40,054 nucleotides of DNA from Streptomyces huasconensis. GTDB lineage: Bacteria > Actinomycetota > Actinomycetes > Streptomycetales > Streptomycetaceae. The position numbers and the translations under genes are program-made. Under the pieces are notes generated by a model. The model did not search any database. It was given only the letters and a program-made list of their open reading frames with translations, and was not told the DNA's origin. The stretch covers positions 1-40,054 of the forward strand of contig RBWT01000064.1 of NCBI GenBank assembly GCA_004010275.1, given 5' to 3'. Numbering within the stretch: the first letter of the stretch is position 1; each line of letters opens with the position of its first letter. Below, in pieces: positions 34,157-40,054 of the stretch.

Positions 34157-34981
34157 GTGCGGGAGCAGGTTCCGGTTCCGGTGGTGCAGCAGGGGCGGCG
34201 CGGCCGGTGGGCCCTCGGGGTGCGCGTGCTGTGGGGCGGGGCCGAGGTCGCCGTCACGCTGGGGCTCGTACTCCTGCTGTTCGTCGTCCATCAGCTGTGG
34301 TGGACCAACCGGCAGGCCCGCGCCGCCGCCGAGCGCACGGTCCTGGCCCTTGAGGAGGAGTGGGGGGAGTCGTCCCTTGAGGAGGGGCGGGGGGACTCTT
34401 CCTCGTCGTCCTCTTCCTCGTCCCCTTCCGCTTCGCCGCAGGCTTCGGTTTCTCAGCGGTCCTCGCCGCCCTTGGAGGCTTCTTCGGGCGGCGGGTCCTC
34501 CGTACGTACCGGCGATCCCGCTCCCCGCTGGGACCAGGCCTACGCCATCCTCCGCATCCCCGAGATCGGCGTCCGCGTCCCCGTCGCCGAAGGCGTCAGC
34601 AAGGGCGGTGTCCTCGATCAGGGGTACGCCGGGCACTACCCCCGCACCGCCCAGCCCGGCCAGGCCGGGAACTTCGCCCTCGCCGGGCATCGCAACACGC
34701 ACGGCGAACCCTTCCGGTACATCGACCGGCTGCGGAGAGGGGACGAGCTGCGGGTCGAGACCCGCAGTGCCGTATACACGTACGTCGTCGACAAGCGGCT
34801 GGCGCGGACGGCCGCCCGCGACGGGGGCGTCATCCGGGACGTGCCGCGCAGTGAGGTGCGCGAGGGGTACGGGTACCGCGCGCCGGGGTACTACATCACG
34901 CTCACCACCTGCACCCCCGAGTACACCTCGAAGTACCGCCTCGTCGTGTGGGGGACCCTGCGGTCCATGCGGCCCCGGTAG
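34157..34981 (+). CDS. Class E sortase
   Basis: A 274-residue membrane-anchored transpeptidase that attaches LAXTG-type surface proteins to peptidoglycan. One membrane helix (about 28-46) follows a short basic start. A linker of about 60 residues includes an unbroken run of nine serines (81-89). The sortase domain has LAGHRNTHG with His178, TLTTCTPEYTSKYR with nucleophile Cys252, and Arg261; all catalytic residues are present. GTG 34157 follows GAGGGAGG by four bases. The gene is divergent from the SEC-C gene across 147 bp, so its promoter lies in 34010-34156. No sortase substrate is seen in the window. Confidence 0.92.
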   Translation: MREQVPVPVVQQGRRGRWALGVRVLWGGAEVAVTLGLVLLLFVVHQLWWTNRQARAAAERTVLALEEEWGESSLEEGRGDSSSSSSSSSPSASPQASVSQRSSPPLEASSGGGSSVRTGDPAPRWDQAYAILRIPEIGVRVPVAEGVSKGGVLDQGYAGHYPRTAQPGQAGNFALAGHRNTHGEPFRYIDRLRRGDELRVETRSAVYTYVVDKRLARTAARDGGVIRDVPRSEVREGYGYRAPGYYITLTTCTPEYTSKYRLVVWGTLRSMRPR

Positions 34982-35179
34982 GGCCTCGGCGCAGCCCGGC
35001 AGCGGCCTCAGCCTCGCGGCTCCCGCAGCAGCGGAGGACCCCCGCCGCCGCCAGCCCTCCCCGAGCCGTCCTTCAGCCGATCGAGACCGATCCTGTATAA
35101 CGGGACTGTCTGTCGTACGGGGCTGTCTGTCCGTGGGGCAATGGGTACAGCAGCAGGCTGCGGAGAGGGGGGACCACTG

Positions 35180-35487
35180 GTGCGAGAGCTCATGCGCAGT
35201 TGGCAGGTCGCCGCCCGTCCGGCCCTGCTCCTCCTGTTCCTGCTCGTCGAGGTCGTCCTCGTCGACACCGGCAGCCTGACCGCCGCCGTCGCGCTCGCCG
35301 CGACGCCGCCGCGGGCTCCGCCCTCGCCGTCTGCTCCGTGATCGCCGCGCGCTGCGCGCCCGCCGTACCCCGCACCCGCGTGCGTACGGCCATCCGCGAC
35401 CGGGAACGGCGTACCGCCTTCCTGCCCCATCGCGACCCCGATGCCGGGGCCGCAGGCGCCCCCGAGCGCCCGGCCGTCCCCTCCTGA
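35180..35487 (+). pseudogene. DUF6412-like small membrane protein, interrupted by a one-base frameshift
   Basis: GTG 35180, after GAGAGGGGGGA, starts VRELMRSWQVAARPALLLLF and continues LLVEVVLVDTGSLTAAVALAAT in one frame. From about 35306 the next frame continues AAGSALAVCSVIAARCAPAV, then TRVRTAIRDRERRTAFLPHRDPD, with TGA at 35487. Together these make a normal DUF6412-type protein of about 102 residues with two membrane helices and a basic tail. A single added G at 35305 (ACGCC to ACGGCC) restores it. The unrepaired first frame ends at 35341. It sits upstream of a YidC-like insertase gene. Function is unknown. Confidence 0.82.
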
Positions 35488-35606
35488 CGGCCGCCGCGTA
35501 GGGGATCGCCCCGCACCACCGCCCCTCGCGGGTCGTCATGCCGACGCCACGGCTGTCCGCCGTCGCCTCCACTTCCGGCACGACGAGACCCTCGGAGGGC
35601 TCCGCC

Positions 35607-36392
35607 ATGTTCGACTTCCTGTCCGATTCGCTCTCCGCCTTCATGTCCGCGTTCGCCGGACTGGTCGAGAACCTCGCCGACCTGCTCGACCCCCTCTTCC
35701 ACGGCTCGGCCACCGCCGCCGCGATCGTGCTCTTCACCGCCTGCGTACGCCTCCTCGTCCACCCCCTCTCGCGCGCCTCCGCCCGCGGCCAGAAGGCGCG
35801 CGCCAAGCTGTCGCCGCAGATCGCGGAGTTGCGTAAGAAGCACGCCAAGAACCCTGAGAAGCTTCAGAAGGCGGTCCTCGAACTGCACCGCAAGGAGCAG
35901 GTCTCGCCGCTCTCCGGGTGCCTGCCGAGCCTCTTCCAGCTCCCCGCGTTCTTCCTGCTCTACCGCCTGTTCTCCAGCTCCGGCATTGGTGGCGAGGCGA
36001 ACGGACTGCTCGGCCACACGCTCCTCGCCGCGCCCCTGGGCGGCCGGTGGGCCGACGCGCTGGCCGACGGCGGGGTCTTCGGGGCGCCGGGCCTGGTCTA
36101 CCTGGCGCTGTTCGCCGTCGTCGCGGCGGTCGCCACCTTCAACTACGTACGCACCAAGCGGCAGATGGCGGCCGCCCCGCAGCCGTCGGCCGGCGACCCG
36201 CAGGTGCCGGGCATGGCCGCCATGACGAAGGTGATGCCGCTGATGTCGTTCATGACTCTGTTCACGGTGGCCGTGGTGCCGCTCGCCGTCGCGCTGTACG
36301 TGGTGACCAGCACGACCTGGAGCGCCGTCGAGCGGGCGGTGCTGTACCGGGACATGCCGGGCGGCGCCCCGCTGGCGGCCGCGGCCGGGTGA
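35607..36392 (+). CDS. yidC: YidC/Oxa1-type membrane protein insertase
   Basis: A 261-residue member of the YidC/Oxa1/Alb3 family that inserts proteins into the cytoplasmic membrane. Landmarks are the first core helix ATAAAIVLFTACVRLLVHPL, a basic loop ARGQKARAKLSPQIAELRKKH, LHRKEQVSPLSGCLPSLFQLPAFFLLYRLF, and late helices at AAMTKVMPLMSFMTLFTVAV and VALYVVTSTTWSAVERAVL. ATG 35607 has GGAGGG seven bases upstream; ATG 35538 is in frame but unsupported. It is shorter than the main actinobacterial YidC and is not next to rpmH/rnpA, so it is probably a paralogue. It may be cotranscribed with the DUF6412 gene. Confidence 0.92.
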   Translation: MFDFLSDSLSAFMSAFAGLVENLADLLDPLFHGSATAAAIVLFTACVRLLVHPLSRASARGQKARAKLSPQIAELRKKHAKNPEKLQKAVLELHRKEQVSPLSGCLPSLFQLPAFFLLYRLFSSSGIGGEANGLLGHTLLAAPLGGRWADALADGGVFGAPGLVYLALFAVVAAVATFNYVRTKRQMAAAPQPSAGDPQVPGMAAMTKVMPLMSFMTLFTVAVVPLAVALYVVTSTTWSAVERAVLYRDMPGGAPLAAAAG

Positions 36393-36563
36393 CGGGGAAC
36401 GCCCTGTTACTGCCTATTTGCCGCCTCCTTGCTACCGCCCGGTAAGGGTCCAGTACGTGAACGGGGTCTTGCGGAGCGGACGGCGACCTTGGACGATCGA
36501 CCAACCCCTGACCTCCGATGGCCGCATCCATCGGCCGGGCTACCGAAGGAATGGAGTTCGACC

Positions 36564-37421
36564 ATGAAGCTGCTGCGAGTCGGTACGGCCGGGGCGGAGC
36601 GCCCCGCGCTGCTCGACGCCGATGGAACCCTGCGGGACCTGTCGGGGCTCGTCACGGACATCGACGGGGCGCTGCTCTCCGACGCGGGCACCCTCGACCG
36701 GATACGGGCCGCCGCGGGCGCCGGGGTGCTGCCGGCGCTGGCGGCCGAGGGGCTGCGCGTCGGGCCGCCGGTCGGGCGCATCGGCAAGGTCGTGTGCATC
36801 GGGCTGAACTACCACGACCACGCCCGCGAGACGGGGGCCGAGCCGCCCGCCGAGCCCGTCGTCTTCTTCAAGGCGGCGGACACCGTGATCGGCCCGGAGG
36901 ACACCGTGCTGGTGCCGCGCGGCTCGGTGAAGACCGACTGGGAGGTCGAGCTGGCCGTGGTCATCGGACGTACGGCACGCTATCTGGAGTCGCACGAGCA
37001 GGCGCTCGCGCACGTCGCGGGGTACGCGGTGGCGCACGACGTGTCCGAGCGGGAGTTCCAGATCGAGCGGGGCGGCACCTGGGACAAGGGCAAGAACTGC
37101 GAGACGTTCAACCCGCTGGGCCCCTGGCTGGTCACCGCCGACGAAGTCCCCGACCCGCAGGCGCTCTCCCTGAAACTCTGGGTCAACGGCGAGCTGAAGC
37201 AGGACGGCACGACCGCCGAGCAGATCTTCCCCGTGGCGGAAGTCGTGCGCTACGTAAGCCAGTTCATGACGCTCTATCCCGGTGACGTCATCAACACCGG
37301 TACGCCGGCGGGCGTCGCCATGGGGCAGCCCGAGCCGAAGCCGTATCTGAGGGCCGGGGACGTCGTGGAGCTGGAGATCGAGGGGCTGGGGCGGCAGCGG
37401 CAGGAGCTGAAGGACGCGTAG
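36564..37421 (+). CDS. Fumarylacetoacetate hydrolase (FAH) family protein
   Basis: A 285-residue enzyme of the FAH superfamily, which includes acylpyruvases, hydratases and 2-hydroxyhepta-2,4-diene-1,7-dioate isomerase. The N-terminal 70 residues form the small FAH_N-like domain. The catalytic domain has IGKVVCIGLNYHDHARETG, EPVVFFKAADTVIG, SVKTDWEVELAVVIG with the metal-binding acidic residues, GKNCETFNPLGPWLVTADEV, and NTGTPAGVAMG. ATG 36564 is preceded by GGAG about eight bases upstream. No pathway partners flank it, so the exact substrate is open. Confidence 0.93.
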   Translation: MKLLRVGTAGAERPALLDADGTLRDLSGLVTDIDGALLSDAGTLDRIRAAAGAGVLPALAAEGLRVGPPVGRIGKVVCIGLNYHDHARETGAEPPAEPVVFFKAADTVIGPEDTVLVPRGSVKTDWEVELAVVIGRTARYLESHEQALAHVAGYAVAHDVSEREFQIERGGTWDKGKNCETFNPLGPWLVTADEVPDPQALSLKLWVNGELKQDGTTAEQIFPVAEVVRYVSQFMTLYPGDVINTGTPAGVAMGQPEPKPYLRAGDVVELEIEGLGRQRQELKDA

Positions 37422-37434
37422 GCGGCGCCCGCGT

Positions 37435-37516
37435 GCAAGTCGGCCCCACGGGCAAGCGGCCCCGCACGCGAGCCGCCCCGCAGGCAATCGGCCCCGCACG
37501 CAAGCCGCCCCGCCCA
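37435..37516. repeat. Degenerate 15-17-bp tandem repeat downstream of the FAH gene
   Basis: About five head-to-tail copies of a unit close to GCAAGCGGCCCCGCACG start at about 37435, 37452, 37469, 37484 and 37501. They lie in the 280-bp gap between the FAH gene and the secreted-protein gene. The next 120 bp hold no supported gene. Confidence 0.75.
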
Positions 37517-37635
37517 CTCCCCCCACCAGCCCTGATGGCCGCCGCAGGGGCGGAACAAGCCCCTCCGTGATCCTTTGTGGCTAGTTCGCGGCCTACGCCA
37601 CCACCCCCTGTGGCCGCTACATTCACCCCCGACCG

Positions 37636-37682
37636 CGCACACAGGACCGGACACACACAGGACCGGACACACAGGACCAGGC
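37636..37682. repeat. Short 14-bp tandem repeat in the leader of the secreted-protein gene
   Basis: About three copies of ACACACAGGACCGG end some 20 bp before the ATG at 37702. The array probably lies in the 5' leader or promoter-proximal DNA of that gene. AGGGGGA just before the ATG is the ribosome-binding site. Confidence 0.7.
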
Positions 37683-37701
37683 GACCAGGGGGAAACAGGC
37701 A

Positions 37702-39051
37702 ATGCTGCGCTCCATAGGGCCCGTAAGCCGCTTCGGCAGATCATTCACGGCGGTGACCGCCACGGCGGCCACCCTGGCGGTCACCGCCATGAGCCTCGCC
37801 GCCTCACCGGCCGCCGCGGCACCCACCGCCTCACCGGCTGCCGCCTCGACGACGGCCAAGCCCGGTGACACCTGTACGGCGGCCGACCTCGGCACCCGCA
37901 AGCCATACATCAAGTCCACCGAAGTCTCCCCGACGATCACCCACTTCAAGGGTTGGTTCGTCACCGAGGGCACTACCGGCAACCATGTCGTCACCACCAG
38001 CACCCAGACGGTCATCGCGGTCTCCGTCGGCGCCACCGCCGGTTTCGAGGGCAGCTTCCCCGTCCAGACCCTCACCGCCGCCGGTGCGAGCCTGGGTCTG
38101 AGCGTGAAGGTCGACGCCTCCTCCACGAGCACCGAGTCGAACGCGGTCACGTGGAACTTCAACCAGCCCGGCTACTACGGCGTCTACAAGGGCACCAAGA
38201 AGGTCACCGGTACGTACGCGAGCCTGAACTGCAACCGCGTCCAACAGAGCGGCGGCGGCTGGGCGTTGAAGTGGATCGAGGGCCCCGGCGGCGGCAACTT
38301 CACCACCTTCACCACCTTGGAGGAAGGCGCGGTGCGCTGCCAGGACAGCGTGCCCGCGAACAGCATCATGGCCAAGGCGCAGGGCCTCCTCGACTGCGGC
38401 TCGCCCGCCGCGAAGGTCGACCGCCCGGCGGGTGCGGTGCCGCCCACGGCGAAGCAGAAGCGGGACCGCCTCGAGCAGCGCCAGGCCGCCACCGGCGGCA
38501 CGGTCGCCGGACAGCCCAAGGTCGCCGGAGAGCCCAAGGCCGACGGGCCCGGCGCGAAGGCCGGCGCGAAGGGCGGCGCGCCCATCGCGAAGGCCGACCT
38601 CAGCTGCGGGTCCGAGCTCTACAGGATCACCGTCCCCGGCAAGCCCCTCTCCTGGGGCGCGCCGCACCTCAGGGCCGACAGTGTCCGCCTGCGGCCCTCG
38701 ACGATCTTCAGCGGCAACCTGGACCAGTGGCGCCTGTGCAACGTGACGGAGCGCGACGGGGTCATGGAGGCGACTCTGTGGAACTTGGGCAACCAGGCAT
38801 GCGCCACCATCCCCGTGCAGAGCGCGGGCGCCGACCAGGCGCCCCTGATGATGGCGTCCCCCTGCACGGAGGACGACCTCCAGCGGTTCTACATCTACCG
38901 TGATGTGCCCGGCAGCTCGAAGATCGGTGTGCAGAACAAGTACACCGGCTCCATGATGGGCCACGACCGGTACGCGGACGGGGAGTCCGTACGCCAGTAC
39001 TCCAGCGGCAGGCAGGACGGTACGGGTACGTACACCCTGAACCGAGTCTGA
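37702..39051 (+). CDS. Secreted protein of unknown function with two beta-rich domains
   Basis: A 449-residue exported protein. Basic residues, then a long hydrophobic helix and an AASPAAAA cleavage region (about residue 40) form a signal peptide. Residues about 55-175 are alternating Ser/Thr-rich strands (THFKGWFVTEGTTGNHVVTT, GASLGLSVKVDASSTSTESN). A Lys/Pro/Gly/Ala linker with repeats such as KVAGEPKADGPGAKAGAKGG separates a C-terminal domain of about 150 residues with four or more Cys (CGSELYRI, WRLCNV, NQACATIPV, ASPCTEDD) and QRFYIY. No family was recognised. The C-terminal layout recalls ricin-type lectin folds and the N-terminal strands recall beta-pore proteins, but both are weak impressions. 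A strong terminator follows. Confidence 0.85.
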   Translation: MLRSIGPVSRFGRSFTAVTATAATLAVTAMSLAASPAAAAPTASPAAASTTAKPGDTCTAADLGTRKPYIKSTEVSPTITHFKGWFVTEGTTGNHVVTTSTQTVIAVSVGATAGFEGSFPVQTLTAAGASLGLSVKVDASSTSTESNAVTWNFNQPGYYGVYKGTKKVTGTYASLNCNRVQQSGGGWALKWIEGPGGGNFTTFTTLEEGAVRCQDSVPANSIMAKAQGLLDCGSPAAKVDRPAGAVPPTAKQKRDRLEQRQAATGGTVAGQPKVAGEPKADGPGAKAGAKGGAPIAKADLSCGSELYRITVPGKPLSWGAPHLRADSVRLRPSTIFSGNLDQWRLCNVTERDGVMEATLWNLGNQACATIPVQSAGADQAPLMMASPCTEDDLQRFYIYRDVPGSSKIGVQNKYTGSMMGHDRYADGESVRQYSSGRQDGTGTYTLNRV

Positions 39052-39070
39052 CGGCGCACGCGCTGTGAGC

Positions 39071-39123
39071 GGCCCCGCACGAGAACCCGGCGACTTCCCG
39101 GTTCCGTGCGGGGCCTGCTTTTT
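39071..39123 (+). terminator. Rho-independent terminator after the secreted-protein gene
   Basis: GGCCCCGCAC (39071-39080) pairs with GTGCGGGGCC (39106-39115), extended inward by AACCCGG with CCCGGTT, giving a long GC-rich stem. A T-rich run (39119-39123) follows. It lies 20 bp after the TGA at 39051 and before the convergent UPF0303 gene. Confidence 0.9.
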
Positions 39124-39140
39124 GCTGGGCCGAGGGTGGC

Positions 39141-39611
39141 TCAGGCGGCGATGAACCGCTCCAGTGCCGCCACCACCAGCGCATGGTCCTCCACCTGCGG
39201 CAGCCCCGACACCACCACCGCGCCGATGACCCCGGCGCCCTCCACCGCCAGCGGGAACGCGCCGGCGTGCGCCGCGTATGTGTCGGGGTCCAGGCGGGAG
39301 GAGGCCTCGAAGGTCGTGCCCTTGGCGCGGAAGCGGGCGCCGACCAGGTACGACGAGCAGCCGTAGCGCTCGACGACGCGGCGCTTGCGATCGATCCAGG
39401 CGTCGTTGTCCGGGGTCGAGCCGGGCAGCGCCGCGTGGAACAGCTGCTGGCCGCCGCGGGTGATGTCGATCGCCACGGGGGCGCGGCGCTCGCGGGCCAG
39501 CTCCACCAGGAGCGAGCCGAGCGCCCACGCGTCGTCGTACGTGAAGCGGGGCAGGACCAGGCGGCGCTCCTGCGCCTCCAGTTCCTCCACGGAGGGCGCC
39601 GCGGCGGTCAC
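39141..39611 (-). CDS. UPF0303 / heme-degrading domain-like protein
   Basis: A 156-residue cytoplasmic protein of the UPF0303 (YBR137W/GlcG-like) family. Features are LVLPRFTYDDAWALGSLLVE, APVAIDITRGGQQLFHAALPG, NDAWIDRKRRVVERYG, ASSRLDPDTYAAHAGAFPLA and GVIGAVVVSGLPQVEDHALVV. GTG 39611 overlaps the oxidoreductase stop by 4 bp (GTGA), so the two are translationally coupled, a common pairing. The biochemical role is not established. The coupling suggests a link to sugar or inositol metabolism by the oxidoreductase. Confidence 0.9.
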   Translation of the reverse strand: MTAAAPSVEELEAQERRLVLPRFTYDDAWALGSLLVELARERRAPVAIDITRGGQQLFHAALPGSTPDNDAWIDRKRRVVERYGCSSYLVGARFRAKGTTFEASSRLDPDTYAAHAGAFPLAVEGAGVIGAVVVSGLPQVEDHALVVAALERFIAA

Positions 39612-40054
39612 AGCGTCACCGTCACACCGTCGCGGGCCGAGCGGCGGGCCGCCTCCAGGACGTCCAGGGCCGCGGCGGCCTGGAGCGCGGTGACGGGGTT
39701 CTCGCCGGTGCCGCGCAGGGCGTCGGCGATCGCCGCGTAGTACGCGGGGTAGTCGCCGGGCAGCGTCGGCACAGGGCGGCCGCCGCCGGTCAGCGGGGAC
39801 TCGCCGGAGCCGATCCGGCCCCACATCGTCTCGGACTCCACGCCCCAGGGGTCCTGCGTGGTGGGGCGCCTGCCCTCGCGCAGGGCGGCTTCCTGCGGGT
39901 CGAGGCCGTACTTCACGTACCCCGCCTTCGAGCCGAGGGCCCGGAAGCGGGGGCCGAGCTGGGCGGTGGTGGCGCTCACGTACAGGTGCGAGCGGACGCC
40001 GTTCGTGTGGGTGATCGCGATGAACGTGTCGTCGTCCGCCTGGGCGCCGGGCGG
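39608..40054 (-). CDS. Gfo/Idh/MocA family oxidoreductase (partial, N-terminus off the window)
   Basis: The C-terminal 148 residues of a NAD(P)-dependent sugar/inositol-type dehydrogenase. Seen are DDTFIAITHTNGVRSHLYVS, RFRALGSKAGYVKYGLDPQE, a typical oxidoreductase beta-sheet domain, and the conserved tail GENPVTALQAAAALDVLEAARRSARDG. The Rossmann NAD-binding domain lies beyond the right edge. Its stop overlaps the UPF0303 start by 4 bp. Confidence 0.9.
   Translation of the reverse strand, partial: PPGAQADDDTFIAITHTNGVRSHLYVSATTAQLGPRFRALGSKAGYVKYGLDPQEAALREGRRPTTQDPWGVESETMWGRIGSGESPLTGGGRPVPTLPGDYPAYYAAIADALRGTGENPVTALQAAAALDVLEAARRSARDGVTVTL

Noticed and set aside
1..40054. CRISPR array, tRNA, rRNA or riboswitch
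   Set aside because: No regularly spaced identical repeats with unique spacers, no cloverleaf-like gene and no recognisable aptamer core. The tandem arrays found have no spacers.

Overview
The window is high-GC DNA with GTG/ATG starts, tight gene packing and protein families (paired ABC2 permeases, DUF1707/LiaF-like protein, DUF445, class E sortase, DUF6412, GlxA-type AraC regulator) that point to Streptomyces or a close actinomycete. No rRNA, tRNA, CRISPR array, insertion sequence or integrase was seen.

Layout. 1-12082 is chromosomal backbone: a partial bifunctional penicillin-binding protein, a two-permease/one-ATPase ABC exporter, a DUF1707 protein, an SGNH esterase, a DUF445 membrane protein, an MFS transporter and an AraC-type regulator. 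12113-32791 is a compact accessory island of about 20.7 kb made almost entirely of defence genes, partly of visibly lower GC. 32969-40054 is backbone again: SEC-C protein, class E sortase, DUF6412 protein, YidC-type insertase, FAH-family hydrolase, a secreted protein of unknown function, a UPF0303 heme-degrading-like protein and a partial Gfo/Idh/MocA oxidoreductase.

The island has three tightly coupled operons. (A) Minus strand, 19885 down to 12113: NERD-domain SF1 helicase, DrmA-type helicase, DrmB-type DUF1998 protein, and a small UvrD-like helicase, every junction a 4-bp start/stop overlap. This is a DISARM-like core without the usual PLD protein DrmC. (B) Plus strand, 19992-25491, divergent from A: a 1208-codon open frame joining a complete housekeeping-like sigma-70 module, an Xre-like helix-turn-helix and a GHKL ATPase, then an unrecognised 330-aa protein and a DUF6339-like protein, again with 4-bp overlaps. 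(C) Minus strand, 32791 down to 25460, tail-to-tail with B: MORC-type GHKL ATPase, Z1-domain helicase-like protein, Vsr endonuclease and two C5 cytosine methyltransferase homologues whose catalytic motifs are altered in different places. C matches the known class of MutL/MORC-associated restriction-modification loci. The sigma/HTH/GHKL fusion, placed between a DISARM-like operon and a MORC restriction-modification operon, is the most novel element. It suggests an ATPase-controlled sigma factor that switches on defence genes, which is inference.

Three backbone genes (ABC ATPase, DUF445, DUF6412) are each broken by an apparent loss of one base at a position where one added G restores the family sequence. 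They look like sequence errors more than real decay, and this caution extends to the sigma/GHKL fusion. Several backbone intergenic gaps hold degenerate tandem minisatellites of 14-21 bp.
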